DNA from: Bacteroidia bacterium
GTDB lineage: Bacteria > Bacteroidota > Bacteroidia > B-17B0 > Aurantibacillaceae
DNA: 64,000 nt
Direction: 5' to 3'
NCBI GenBank assembly: GCA_021740825.1
Contig: JAIOZA010000001.1
Span: 124,001-188,000 of the forward strand
Shown piece by piece: positions 18,774 through 27,840 of the stretch. How positions within the stretch are numbered: the first letter of the stretch is position 1; each line of letters begins with the position of its first letter. The translations under genes and the position numbers were made by a program. Under the pieces are notes generated by a model, which worked only from the letters and a program-made list of their open reading frames with translations, did not search any database and was not told the origin of the DNA.

Positions 18774-18788
18774 ATGAGAATTTCTCAT
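18774..18788. promoter_or_regulatory. Inverted repeat upstream of the ureohydrolase gene
   Basis: ATGAGAA-T-TTCTCAT is a perfect 7-bp inverted repeat. It lies 45 nt before the start codon at 18833 and just upstream of TATATTCG (18803-18810), a one-mismatch fit to the TAnnTTTG -7 box. It would overlap the -33 region, as a repressor operator might. No regulator is known. Confidence 0.4.
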
Positions 18789-18832
18789 TTACGCCAAATT
18801 CGTATATTCGTGCAGAATTTTTATGTTGATGT

Positions 18833-19876
18833 ATGAATAAGCAAGAAAAAATAAAAAACTTCGATCCAAACTCTGTTGGTGATGTGAACGCTAATATGTT
18901 TGGTTTACCATTTACATTGGCAGAGTCTGAAACAGTAATTATTCCTATACCATGGGAGGTAACTGTTAGTTATGGTGGAGGAACTATTGATGGTCCTGAA
19001 CAAATATTTAACGCTTCATTTCAAGTAGATTTATATGATCCCATTGTAAAAGATGCCTGGAAAATGGGAATTGCCATGGATGACATTAATCAGGACTTAA
19101 AAGATAAAAGTGAAATTTATCGGCCTGTTGCCGAAATTATAATTGACAGACAATGCAACGGAGAGCCAATATCAGAAATTTCTGAAATAAAAGACATTAA
19201 TCGCGTGTGCAATGAAATGAATGAATGGGTAAAACAACGTTCACTTCATTTTTTAAAACAAAATAAAACAGTTGGTTTAATTGGCGGAGACCATTCTACT
19301 CCATTAGGTATGATTGATGCCTTGGGAGAACACATTGGTGAATTTGCTATTTTGCAGATTGATGCTCATGCTGATTTACGTGTTGCTTACGAAGGTTTTG
19401 AATATTCTCATGCCTCAATTATGTATAACGCTTTAAAAAGACATAGCGTACAAAAATTAGTTCAAGTGGGGATTAGAGATTACTGTCAGGCCGAATTAGA
19501 TATTATTAATAACTCAAACGGACGCGTAAAAACATTTTTTGACAGAGATATTAAACAGCAGCAATACAACGGAAAATCATGGGATGCCATTTGCCAAGAA
19601 ATTGTAGCGGAGTTGCCTCAAAAAATATATTTAAGTTTTGATATTGATGGCTTAGATCCTAAATTATGCCCAGGTACCGGAACACCAGTTGCGGGAGGTT
19701 TTGAAACAGATCAGGTTTTGTATTTATTAGAAAAAGTAGTTGCAAGCGGCAAAACATTTATTGCATTTGACATAAATGAAGTTGGAGGCGAGGATGAATG
19801 GAATGCCAATGTGGCTTCTAGATTATTATATCGTATTGCGAACTTAGTAGCTCATAGCCAAGGAAAAAAAGCATAA
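18833..19876 (+). CDS. Ureohydrolase, agmatinase/arginase family
   Basis: 347 aa with the binuclear-manganese ureohydrolase motifs: GGDHSTPLG, QIDAHADLRVAYEG and SFDIDGLDPKLCPGTGTP. It hydrolyses a guanidino compound to urea plus an amine. Bacteroidota members are usually annotated as agmatinase family (agmatine to putrescine), but arginase or another guanidine substrate cannot be excluded from sequence. It has an N-terminal extension of about 50 residues before the core. The ABC ATPase gene starts 12 nt after its stop, so the three genes 18833-21936 probably form one transcript although no functional link is obvious. A short palindrome lies upstream as a possible operator. Confidence 0.85.
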   Translation: MNKQEKIKNFDPNSVGDVNANMFGLPFTLAESETVIIPIPWEVTVSYGGGTIDGPEQIFNASFQVDLYDPIVKDAWKMGIAMDDINQDLKDKSEIYRPVAEIIIDRQCNGEPISEISEIKDINRVCNEMNEWVKQRSLHFLKQNKTVGLIGGDHSTPLGMIDALGEHIGEFAILQIDAHADLRVAYEGFEYSHASIMYNALKRHSVQKLVQVGIRDYCQAELDIINNSNGRVKTFFDRDIKQQQYNGKSWDAICQEIVAELPQKIYLSFDIDGLDPKLCPGTGTPVAGGFETDQVLYLLEKVVASGKTFIAFDINEVGGEDEWNANVASRLLYRIANLVAHSQGKKA

Positions 19877-19888
19877 GCTGAAAATAAA

Positions 19889-20641
19889 ATGTCGCAATTA
19901 CCAATCGTTGAAATAGAAAATCTTACTAAAATTTTTAAAGATTCTGATAATCCAGCAGTTAATGGCGTTTCTTTTAAAATATATAAAGATGATGTATTTG
20001 GCTTGTTGGGTCCTAATGGAGCAGGCAAAACAACTACTATTTCCATTTTATGCGGACTCTATCCTGCCACCAGTGGTAAGATTACTATAGATGGGATGCC
20101 ATTAAATGATAAAATTAATAGCATCAAGCAAATAATTGGTGTTGTGCCGCAAGACATTGCCTTGTATCCTACTTTAACAGCGAGAGAAAATTTGGAGTTT
20201 TATGGCGCGATGTATGGTTTATCTGGAAAAAATTTGAAAGACGCAATTAATAACTGGCTCGAAAAATTAGGACTAACCAAAGCTGCCAATAAAAAAATAG
20301 AAACATTTTCTGGCGGTATGAAACGGCGCGTTAATTTAATTGCAAGCATTTTACACCAACCTAAAATTTTATTTTTAGATGAGCCAACAGTGGGCGTTGA
20401 TGTTCAATCGAGAACTGTAATTATTGACCAATTAAAAGAGTTGAATAAACAAGGTACTACCATTATTTACACTTCACATCATTTAGAAGAAGCTGAAAAT
20501 TTTTGCACTGATATTGCCATTATTGATTATGGCAAAATACTCATTCAAGGTTCTCCAAAAAATTTGATTGCACAAAATACTAATGCTAAAAATTTAGAGG
20601 ATGTCTTTTTAAATTTAACCAAACGTAATTTAAGAGATTAA
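19889..20641 (+). CDS. ABC exporter ATP-binding protein
   Basis: 250 aa nucleotide-binding subunit of an ABC-2 type exporter. Walker A is GPNGAGKTTT (about residues 39-48), the signature is FSGGMKRRVNL, and Walker B is LFLDEPTVGVD, followed by the switch histidine in TSHHLEEAE. It belongs to the subfamily that drives DrrA/NatA-like exporters and NodI-like systems. It overlaps the permease gene by one base (TAATG) and therefore encodes its partner ATPase. Substrate unknown. Confidence 0.92.
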   Translation: MSQLPIVEIENLTKIFKDSDNPAVNGVSFKIYKDDVFGLLGPNGAGKTTTISILCGLYPATSGKITIDGMPLNDKINSIKQIIGVVPQDIALYPTLTARENLEFYGAMYGLSGKNLKDAINNWLEKLGLTKAANKKIETFSGGMKRRVNLIASILHQPKILFLDEPTVGVDVQSRTVIIDQLKELNKQGTTIIYTSHHLEEAENFCTDIAIIDYGKILIQGSPKNLIAQNTNAKNLEDVFLNLTKRNLRD

Positions 20642-21936
20642 TGAAACATAAACTTTGGGCAGTAATTAAAAAAGAAACTTTAATTCTCATTAGAGATAAA
20701 ATAGGGCTATCTATTGTATTTATAATGCCTATGATTCTTATTATCGTGATGACGTTAGTTCAAGAATCGGCCTTTAAAACTCTTAATGAAAAAGGTATTC
20801 CAATAATTTTAGTAAATGATGACCAGGACACATTAGGGCTAACAATTTATCGTGGTCTTAAAAGTTCGACTTTTTGTTACCTGCATGATTCTATAGATGG
20901 AAAGCCTGCAACTTCTATCACAGCAAAAGCAGCAGTGGCAAAAGGCCAGTTTTTAATTGGCATTGTTATTCCAAAAGGGGCTACTCAGGCCATTCGAGAT
21001 AATGTGTCAAACTTAGTAAACGAAACGTTAGTGCCAGATACTATAGAAACTGAGCAGAATCAGGTTAAAATTGATTCAGTAAATATTATTTTTTACATAG
21101 ACCCTATCGCTAAAAAATCTTTCATCACATCTATAACAAGCTACATGCATGAATTTATCGCAATTGTTAAAACACAAATTATGTTTCAAACTTTTTCATT
21201 GCAAATAGCCGATTTGATTCCAAATAATTTTAAAAAGCCGAAAAACACGTACGATAAATCTCAAATTATTAATTATAAAGAAGTTTTTGCTTCAAATTTA
21301 ACAGGGGAAATTGTTCCAAATGCGGTTCAACATAATGTACCGGCTTGGACTATTTTTGCTATGTTTTTCATAGTGATACCAATATCTGGAAGCATACTGA
21401 AAGAAAAAAAAGAAGGCAGTTTATTAAGATTATTAACGATGCCTACTTCAAATTTAGTATTGATGAATGGAAAAGTGATCGTATATGTAATTGTATGCAC
21501 AATTCAATTTATTTTAATGCTTGCAGTTGGCATTTATATTTTGCCGTTTTTTGGTTTACAAAGTTTGGAGCTTGGAAATAATTTATTAGCCATTTATATT
21601 TTGGCTATAGCCACATCATTTGCAGCAACTGGGTATGGCGTTATGGTTGGCACTTTAGCGTCGAGCGAGCAACAATCTTCAATAGTAGGTTCGCTATCTA
21701 TTTTATTAATGGCTGCACTTGGTGGAATTTTAGTGCCGACCTATGTTATGCCACAAATTATGCGAGATATAAGCGAACTAATTCCATTGAACTGGTCTTT
21801 AGATGGTTTTTATAAATTATTTTTTAGAGGTGCTGGAGTAGCTGATATTATAAAATTGTCGTTCAAATTAATTGCTTTTTTTATTGCTACAATGTGTGTA
21901 GCTTCTATTGTAAATAGATTGAAGCATAAATTATAA
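20641..21936 (+). CDS. ABC-2 type exporter permease
   Basis: 431 aa. One N-terminal helix (about 22-42) is followed by a large extracytoplasmic domain to about residue 235, and then five hydrophobic helices to the end. This is the topology of YhhJ/DrrB-type permeases with a periplasmic insert. Segments such as SGSILKEKKEGSLLRLLTMP and GGILVPTYVMP are typical ABC-2 permease signatures. It starts within the stop codon of the ATPase gene. The substrate cannot be predicted: candidates in the family include drugs, lipids and polysaccharides. A 128-bp hairpin repeat follows 11 nt downstream. Confidence 0.9.
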   Translation: MKHKLWAVIKKETLILIRDKIGLSIVFIMPMILIIVMTLVQESAFKTLNEKGIPIILVNDDQDTLGLTIYRGLKSSTFCYLHDSIDGKPATSITAKAAVAKGQFLIGIVIPKGATQAIRDNVSNLVNETLVPDTIETEQNQVKIDSVNIIFYIDPIAKKSFITSITSYMHEFIAIVKTQIMFQTFSLQIADLIPNNFKKPKNTYDKSQIINYKEVFASNLTGEIVPNAVQHNVPAWTIFAMFFIVIPISGSILKEKKEGSLLRLLTMPTSNLVLMNGKVIVYVIVCTIQFILMLAVGIYILPFFGLQSLELGNNLLAIYILAIATSFAATGYGVMVGTLASSEQQSSIVGSLSILLMAALGGILVPTYVMPQIMRDISELIPLNWSLDGFYKLFFRGAGVADIIKLSFKLIAFFIATMCVASIVNRLKHKL

Positions 21937-21947
21937 ATTTTTATTTA

Positions 21948-22074
21948 ATACCATTTATAAGCAATAGATAGACCAAGGAGTTAGTCGCCCTGAACTTGAT
22001 TCAGGGTCTCTGAGATGCTGAATCAAGTTCAGCATGACACCATAATTGGACCTTGTAATAAATGTATTTGGTAT
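21948..22074 (+). repeat. 128-bp family hairpin repeat, copy 1
   Basis: The ends are ATACCATTTATAAG on the left and ATTTGGTAT on the right, an imperfect terminal inverted repeat. Two internal hairpins are CCCTGAA-CTTGA-TTCAGGG and GCTGAA-TCAAG-TTCAGC, and the two can also pair with each other. This copy is 127 bp, in the same orientation as copy 4. It is non-coding and MITE- or REP-like. Confidence 0.9.
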
Positions 22075-22179
22075 AATAATATCAACACCCAACTAATTTA
22101 CTTTTTAAAATCAATACCTTTTTTATTGAAGAATTTTTTTAAGTAAAAAGTAGATACCAAATAATCTGTCGATTAAATT

Positions 22180-23289
22180 TTAGCGAATGAGTTGATACAT
22201 TTTTCCCGGAAGGGATTTAATGATATTTGAAAATTCTAATTGTAACAGGTAACTTGATGTTTTGCTTATCGGGAAATTTGTGCTGTAACAAATTTCATCC
22301 ACGTGCAACATATCATTAGTGCTAAATGCATCAATAATTAATTGCTCTTCGGGTGATAAATTTAATAGCATTGGAATTTGATTGTGCTTTTTCTTTTTCT
22401 GCGCTTCATTCCAATTCATTATATACATTAAGTCTGCTGAACTTTCAATCAAATTAGCACGGTGCGACTTTATTAATCCATTGCAACCTTCACTTAAGGC
22501 TTCCCCTGCCCTGCCAGGAAATGCAAAAATATCCTTATTGTATGAATTAGCAATTGTAGCGGTTATTAAACTGCCACCACCTCTCTTCGATTCAACAACC
22601 ACTAATGCATCACACATACCTGCCACAATCCTGTTTCGCTTTGGAAAATTTTCTTTATCTGGATTTGTACCACTCAAAAATTCAGTTAGCAATCCTCCTT
22701 GCGAAATCATTTTATCAGCATAGTTAGAATGAGTTGCCGGATAAATGCGATCTAATCCATGTGCTAAAACTCCTATCGTACTTAATCCATTCTCTAAAGA
22801 TGTTTTATGGGCTGTAATATCTATACCATATGCTAAACCACTTACAACCAAGCATCCGCTACCTGCTAAATCCATAATGAACTTTTCGGTTGTTTGCTTT
22901 CCATACATTGATGGCGTGCGGGTGCCAACAACTGCCACAATTTTCTCAATATTTAAATCTGCATTTCCTTTGTAATAGAGCATTATCGGACTATCACTGC
23001 AGTTTTTTAATCGTTGTGGATATTTTTTATCAGTAAAAAAAAGTGCTTCAATATTATTCTGCTCAATAAATTTAATTTCTTGTTCAGCTTTATTTAACAC
23101 CGCTTTACTTTGCAAAATAGCGTTTGATGTATAACTTCCTATTCCTGGTATTTTTTCGAGCTGAGCTTTCGTTGTTTTAAAAACTGCTTCGGCACTCCCA
23201 CAATATGCAACCAAATTTTTAGCTAACACATCGCCTACTCCATTCAATAAAGTTAGCCCTATATTGTACGTTAAATTCTCCGAAATCAT
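22180..23289 (-). CDS. dprA: DNA processing protein DprA
   Basis: 369 aa. DprA binds incoming single-stranded DNA during natural transformation and loads RecA. It has an N-terminal helix-hairpin-helix-like segment (LEKIPGIGSYTSNAI, about residues 42-56). The Rossmann-like core has VGTRTPSMYGKQTTEKF, VSGLAYGIDITAHK, GVLAHGLDRIYPATH, NFPKRNRIVAGM, ESKRGGGSLITA and FAFPGR. A C-terminal winged-helix domain (LSPEEQLIIDAF to the end) completes the three-domain form. It is monocistronic and divergent from the TonB receptor gene with a 50-nt spacer. Presence of DprA alone does not prove competence. Confidence 0.95.
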   Translation of the reverse strand: MISENLTYNIGLTLLNGVGDVLAKNLVAYCGSAEAVFKTTKAQLEKIPGIGSYTSNAILQSKAVLNKAEQEIKFIEQNNIEALFFTDKKYPQRLKNCSDSPIMLYYKGNADLNIEKIVAVVGTRTPSMYGKQTTEKFIMDLAGSGCLVVSGLAYGIDITAHKTSLENGLSTIGVLAHGLDRIYPATHSNYADKMISQGGLLTEFLSGTNPDKENFPKRNRIVAGMCDALVVVESKRGGGSLITATIANSYNKDIFAFPGRAGEALSEGCNGLIKSHRANLIESSADLMYIMNWNEAQKKKKHNQIPMLLNLSPEEQLIIDAFSTNDMLHVDEICYSTNFPISKTSSYLLQLEFSNIIKSLPGKMYQLIR

Positions 23290-23339
23290 AGTTTTTTAAT
23301 TGAAATTTATTATATTGTGTTCGTAAAATTAACCACATT

Positions 23340-25775
23340 ATGATTAAAACTATTAAATATATTTTAACAGGTGTATTTTTTTATTCCTGTCAAATTTACG
23401 CTCAAACCTTAGGAGTTGTAAAAGGTATCGTCAAGGATAAAGTTTCCAATGAGGCTCTCCCGGGCGCTGTTGTTATTTTAGATAAAACAAAAGGTATTGC
23501 TGCAGACCTTGAAGGCGCTTTTTATATAAGTGCAAACGAAGGTGCCCACCTATTAGAATGTAGTTTTTTAGGTTATAAAAAATATACTGAAAATATATCC
23601 ATAAAAGCAAACGATACTATTATTGTAAATATCAATTTAGGGAGTGAAAACGAGTCTGGTAGCGGAAATCAATTATTAGATGAGGTAGTTATTTCTGCTG
23701 GTAGATTTGAACAAAAATTATCTGACGTAACTGTTAGTATGGAAGTAATTAAACCATCGCTTATTGAAAATAAAGCATCGCAAAGTTTAGATATCATTAT
23801 GAATCAAGTGCCTGGTGTTGTCGTGTCAGATGGGCAAGCAAGTATAAGAGGTGGAAGCGGATATAGTTATGGAGCGGGTACGCGTGTATTGATGCTAGTA
23901 GATGAAATGCCAATGATTAGTGCTGATGCGGCTGATATTAAATGGAATTACTTACCATTAGAAAATTTAGAGCAAGTTGAAGTGATTAAAGGCGCTGCGT
24001 CTGCCTTATTTGGTTCATCTGCAATGAATGGTGTTATTAATATGCGAACAGCTTACGCTAAAGATAAACCACAAACCACCGTTAGTTTATTTGTTGCAAC
24101 CTATGATGCACCTAAAAAATTAAAATATAAATGGTGGGAAGGCACAAGTCAAACGCAAAGTGGTGTAAATTTTTCTCATTCCGAAAAGATAGGACGACTA
24201 GATTTAGTTTTAGGAGGTCACATGTTTAACGACGAAGGTTATCGCTATTTAGAAACAGAAAAACGAGGAAGATTTAACGTGAATTTACGCTATAACTTTA
24301 AAAAAATTCAAGGATTATCCATTGGTTTAAATACCAATACAATGGAAACTAGAGGTGGCTTATTCTTTTTATGGCAAAATGCAGATTCGGTTTATGCTCC
24401 GCAAGGTTTAAACATTCAAAAATATTCAAATCAGCGAGTAAATATTGATCCTTTTGTTACCTACTTTACCAAAAAAGGGGGTAAATTCAGTTTACGTTCA
24501 AGGTACTATTTAACGAATAATACAAACGATAAAAATCAAGGTTCAAGGGCTGAACTTTATTACAATGAATTTCAGTATCAAAAGCGCTTTAAAAATAATT
24601 TCACAATGACGTATGGCGCTGTTTACATGGAACAGCAAGTAATTGCCGATTCATTATACGGCAGACATTCAGGAAAAAACTATGCAGGATATGCACAGCT
24701 TGATTATAAATACAAAAAATTAACTACATCTTTTGGATTAAGAGGTGAATACAACAGTGTAGATACTTCCTACACGCGAGGGTATCTAACTAAAAAAATA
24801 AATAATTTACCGTTTCAACCTGTGCTGCGCGCTGGTTTAAACTATCATTTATTTGAATATACTTTTCTTCGTGCATCGTATGGTCAAGGTTATAGATTTC
24901 CCACTATTGCCGAAAAATACGTGAGTACAAGTGTTAGTATCTTAAAGGTATTTCCTAACCAATCATTACAACCAGAAAGAGGTTGGAGTGCGGAAATTGG
25001 TATAAAGCAAGGTTTCAAAATATCAAACTTTAGAGGGTTTATAGATGTTGCGGGGTTTTGGACAGAGTATAGCAACATGGTAGAATTTATTTTTGACATT
25101 TATGGTAAAAAAACCGGCATACCTTATATTGATTTAGGAAATGCACTTACAAAATATGCAGGATTTAAATCTCAAAATGTTGGACGCGCTCAAATTAGTG
25201 GCATTGATGCATCCATTACAGGAACTGGTAAAATGGGGCCTATAAATGTTACAACCTTAATTGGGTTTACTTATACAAATCCTATTGATCCAGATTATAA
25301 TTCAAAAACAGATACGCTGGGAATTGAAGGGCTAAAAGTATTAAAATACAGGAATCAGCAACTATTTAAATCTGATATTCAACTAGATCATAAAAAATTA
25401 TCTTTTGGTTGGAGCGTAAGATTTTATAGTTACATGGAAAACATAGACAGACGTTTTACTCAAAGCGTTTTACATGAATTTAACGATATTGCTGGTGGTA
25501 TAAATTGGGACGCTAATCAAAGCACCTATATCTTACCTGGATTAAAGGAATACAGAGAATCGCATAGAAATTCGACTTATATAAAAATTGGAGGTGTAGA
25601 TATAATTAAATGGTCTGGTGATTGGATTAATGATTTTAGAATATCTTATCAATTATCCAAAACAATTAAAACATCCTTAATTGTAAACAATGCTTTAAAT
25701 GCAGAATACAGCTTGAGGCCTGGAGATGTTCGTCCGCCAAGAATGTTTTTACTGCAACTTATGATGAGAATTTAG
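23340..25775 (+). CDS. TonB-dependent outer-membrane receptor
   Basis: 811 aa. A signal peptide (about 1-21, ending IYAQ) precedes a carboxypeptidase-D-like regulatory domain (about 25-100: GIVKDKVSNEALPGAVVILD). The plug domain follows with SIRGGSGYSYGAGTRVLMLV and EVIKGAASALFGSSAMNGVI. The C-terminal 22-strand-type barrel carries the receptor box SYGQGYRFPTIAEKY. Energy comes from TonB/ExbBD, which are not in the window. There is no SusD partner, so it is a stand-alone receptor. The substrate is not evident: siderophore, vitamin or metal are possible. It is divergent from dprA. Confidence 0.93.
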   Translation: MIKTIKYILTGVFFYSCQIYAQTLGVVKGIVKDKVSNEALPGAVVILDKTKGIAADLEGAFYISANEGAHLLECSFLGYKKYTENISIKANDTIIVNINLGSENESGSGNQLLDEVVISAGRFEQKLSDVTVSMEVIKPSLIENKASQSLDIIMNQVPGVVVSDGQASIRGGSGYSYGAGTRVLMLVDEMPMISADAADIKWNYLPLENLEQVEVIKGAASALFGSSAMNGVINMRTAYAKDKPQTTVSLFVATYDAPKKLKYKWWEGTSQTQSGVNFSHSEKIGRLDLVLGGHMFNDEGYRYLETEKRGRFNVNLRYNFKKIQGLSIGLNTNTMETRGGLFFLWQNADSVYAPQGLNIQKYSNQRVNIDPFVTYFTKKGGKFSLRSRYYLTNNTNDKNQGSRAELYYNEFQYQKRFKNNFTMTYGAVYMEQQVIADSLYGRHSGKNYAGYAQLDYKYKKLTTSFGLRGEYNSVDTSYTRGYLTKKINNLPFQPVLRAGLNYHLFEYTFLRASYGQGYRFPTIAEKYVSTSVSILKVFPNQSLQPERGWSAEIGIKQGFKISNFRGFIDVAGFWTEYSNMVEFIFDIYGKKTGIPYIDLGNALTKYAGFKSQNVGRAQISGIDASITGTGKMGPINVTTLIGFTYTNPIDPDYNSKTDTLGIEGLKVLKYRNQQLFKSDIQLDHKKLSFGWSVRFYSYMENIDRRFTQSVLHEFNDIAGGINWDANQSTYILPGLKEYRESHRNSTYIKIGGVDIIKWSGDWINDFRISYQLSKTIKTSLIVNNALNAEYSLRPGDVRPPRMFLLQLMMRI

Positions 25776-25842
25776 TTAATATTTTTAGCAATTTTTAGAT
25801 AAATGGTCGAGGTTAATTAATGTATCTTTACACTAAAAAAAC

Positions 25843-26580
25843 ATGGAAACAAATTTTAGAAATACTAATTTAAATAATATTGAAAGTGCAACAATCGTCA
25901 AAGAACGTTCACTTTTTGCATCTGTATTCACATGGATGTTTTTGGCTTTAGGAATTACAACAATTGCTTCGTTGCTATTTGCATACAATCCAGAACTTGG
26001 CGGCTTGTTGCGAAATTACGATGAGTTTGGAAATCCAGTAGGAACATCAATGTTGGGATGGATTATTATGTTAGCGCCACTTGGTTTGGTATTAGTAATG
26101 AATTTCGCTTTTAATAAACTTTCGTTTGTTGCATTAATGGGAATATTTTTTGGATTTTCGGCATTAATGGGAATTAGTTTAAGTTCCATTTTTTTAGTTT
26201 ATAATTTAGATTCTATTGGTGTTGTTTTTGCAAGTACTTGTGCTTTATTTGGCATCATGGCTGTTGCAGGTTACACAACCAAAGCAGATTTAACCAAAAT
26301 GGGTTCTTTATTAATGATTGGATTAATTGGAATTGTAGTTGCCTCATTAATTAATATGTTTATGAAAAGCGATACAATGGGTTACATTATTAGTATCATT
26401 AGCGTCATTGTATTTACAGGATTAACAGCATACGATGTTCAAAAGATTAAAGAATTAGCTCAAGCAAACGATGGATCTTCTGATTTTAAAAAAATGGGAG
26501 TTATGGGTGCATTGACTTTGTACCTTGATTTCATTAATTTATTTTTATCGCTTTTACGCTTATTTGGCAAAAGAGATTAA
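25843..26580 (+). CDS. Bax inhibitor-1/YccA family membrane protein
   Basis: 245 aa with seven hydrophobic helices from about residue 27 to 240 and the family signature near the sixth and seventh helices (FTGLTAYDVQKIKELAQ, then LYLDFINLFLSLLRLFGKRD at the C-terminus). Bacterial homologues such as BsYetJ behave as pH-sensitive calcium leak channels, and YccA modulates FtsH. The role here is unknown. It is a single gene, closed by a strong terminator 21 nt after the stop. Confidence 0.92.
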   Translation: METNFRNTNLNNIESATIVKERSLFASVFTWMFLALGITTIASLLFAYNPELGGLLRNYDEFGNPVGTSMLGWIIMLAPLGLVLVMNFAFNKLSFVALMGIFFGFSALMGISLSSIFLVYNLDSIGVVFASTCALFGIMAVAGYTTKADLTKMGSLLMIGLIGIVVASLINMFMKSDTMGYIISIISVIVFTGLTAYDVQKIKELAQANDGSSDFKKMGVMGALTLYLDFINLFLSLLRLFGKRD

Positions 26581-26601
26581 TTTTTAAAATATATTGCAAA
26601 T

Positions 26602-26634
26602 AAAAAAACCCTTGTAAATTACAAGGGTTTTTTT
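26602..26634 (+). terminator. Rho-independent terminator after the BI-1 gene
   Basis: AAAACCCTTGTAA and TTACAAGGGTTTT arms flank a one-base loop region and are followed by a T-run. Because it is symmetrical with A- and T-runs, it could also act on minus-strand transcripts. Confidence 0.9.
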
Positions 26635-26663
26635 GTGTCATTTAATAAAACAAAATAAACATT

Positions 26664-26791
26664 ATACCAAATACATTTATTACATGTTCCAATTATAGTG
26701 GTCATGCTGAACTTGATTCAGAATCTCATAGACCCTGAATCAAATTCAGGGTGACTAACTGCTTGGACTATCTACTACTTATAAATGGTAT
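26664..26791 (-). repeat. 128-bp family hairpin repeat, copy 2
   Basis: Same element as copy 1 but inverted. It starts ATACCAAATACATTTATTAC and ends ATAAATGGTAT. The hairpin core reads GCTGAA-CTTGA-TTCAGAA and CCCTGAA-TCAAA-TTCAGGG. Its last base coincides with the last base of the PepSY gene's stop codon, so it sits flush against a coding region. Confidence 0.9.
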
Positions 26792-27258
26792 TAATCCTTT
26801 TCACGGTCATGCTTTGAAGGTTCTGATTTCTTTATAAAATTACCTTGCTCATCAAATATTGCTTCTAATTCTCTATTATCTTGCTGAACCATTTCCGTTT
26901 CATAAGTTACTTTGCCATCAGCAGCAGTAATTTTTGTCGCTTCAGATAATTTAAATCCTACAAACGAAGTGGAGCAAAAATCAAGTGCTTTTTTTGGAAG
27001 TTCAGTGACTTTTATTTCTTGTTCTTGTTGTATAAAAGTTCCATCCGATCCAAATACAGCAGATGATTCTACTTTATTTAAATCAAATTCAGCTTCAAAA
27101 TCTGCCCCTTCTTTTTCCCATTCTTTTACTTTTGATCCCGGATATTTTTTAGCAAAAGCACTTTTTACTTTCGCAGGAATTTCCGCCTCTTTTAATTGTT
27201 GGGCACTAACGTTAATTATCCCTAGGCATAGAGCCATTGCTGTAATTGTTGTTTTCAT
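26791..27258 (-). CDS. PepSY-like secreted protein
   Basis: 155 aa. A signal peptide (about 1-19, ending VSAQ) is followed by two PepSY-like alpha/beta repeats: IPAKVKSAFAKKYPGSKVKEW with a strand ending VFGSDGTFI, and LPKKALDFCSTSFVGFKLSEA with a strand ending IFDEQGNFIKK. Proteins of this class are exported to the periplasm. They are often called beta-lactamase-inhibitor-like by fold only, and no protease target can be named. It is a single gene. Its stop codon abuts repeat copy 2, and a 387-nt stretch with repeat copy 3 lies upstream. The antisense frame 26912-27307 is a shadow. Confidence 0.8.
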   Translation of the reverse strand: MKTTITAMALCLGIINVSAQQLKEAEIPAKVKSAFAKKYPGSKVKEWEKEGADFEAEFDLNKVESSAVFGSDGTFIQQEQEIKVTELPKKALDFCSTSFVGFKLSEATKITAADGKVTYETEMVQQDNRELEAIFDEQGNFIKKSEPSKHDREKD

Positions 27259-27463
27259 ACTATATTATATTTTAATTTTTGTTCCTATTTTAAACTATAC
27301 CCAATAACGATAAGTGGTTTTTTAAACACTTTTTGGAATAAATAAATATAAGAAATTCCGCTAAATTTTATGTGGATTTATTTTGAATTCATTTTCCATT
27401 CATAAAAATAATAATACGGCACGACATCTAGTTACTATAAAATTAATTTAATAGAAGTGCTTT

Positions 27464-27591
27464 ATACCAAATACATTTATTAAATAATCCAATTATGGTG
27501 GTCATGCTGAACTTGATTCAGCATCTCAGAGACCCTGAATCAAGTTCAGGTTGACTAACTGCTTGGACTATCTATTACTTATAAATGGTAT
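27464..27591 (-). repeat. 128-bp family hairpin repeat, copy 3
   Basis: Starts ATACCAAATACATTTATTAA and ends ATAAATGGTAT. Core hairpins are GCTGAA-CTTGA-TTCAGC and CCTGAA-TCAAG-TTCAGG. It has the same orientation as copy 2, about 800 bp away, so the two copies form a direct repeat that brackets the PepSY gene. Confidence 0.9.
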
Positions 27592-27610
27592 TACTTAAAC
27601 TAAAAAAAAC

Positions 27611-27641
27611 AATAAAGCCCTCCATAATAAAGGGCTTTATT
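27611..27641 (-). terminator. Terminator of the tRNA-Arg gene
   Basis: On the minus strand AATAAAGCCCT and AGGGCTTTATT arms are followed by GTTTTTTTTA. It lies five bases past the tRNA 3' end. Confidence 0.85.
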
Positions 27642-27645
27642 TTAG

Positions 27646-27717
27646 TAGCTCCGGTAGGAATCGAACCTACATCAAACGTTTAGGAAACGCTTATTCTATC
27701 CATTGAACTACGGTGCC
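27646..27717 (-). tRNA. tRNA-Arg (anticodon CCT)
   Basis: On the minus strand the 72-nt molecule folds as a cloverleaf. The D arm is GTTC-AATGGATA-GAAT, the anticodon arm is AGCGT-TTCCTAA-ACGTT with anticodon CCT (reads AGG, arginine), and the T arm is GTAGG-TTCGATT-CCTAC. The acceptor stem is GGCACCG with CGGAGCT: it has a G-U pair at 1:72 and an A-A mismatch at 4:69. CCA is not encoded. The rest is canonical, so I take it as a real tRNA with a weakened acceptor stem. Confidence 0.92.
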
Positions 27718-27840
27718 AGTAAACGCAAGTAAAATTAAGATTATTTGTCGTTATTAAAAAGTGAAGCTTGTTTTTATTAGCTCAACTTATATAAATATAA
27801 TTGCAGATATTTGTAGCATCACTTTAAAATACAAATAAAA

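Larger units (their letters stand above)
27259..27645. other. Intergenic stretch without a gene
   Basis: 387 nt between the PepSY gene and the tRNA. It holds repeat copy 3 (27464-27591) and the tRNA terminator (27611-27641). The remaining part, 27259-27463, is AT-rich and must contain the PepSY promoter, but I see no convincing open frame or motif in it. Confidence 0.7.

Noticed and set aside
26912-27307. 131-aa frame antisense to the PepSY-like gene
   Set aside because: Fully overlaps a better-supported gene with signal peptide and domain repeats.
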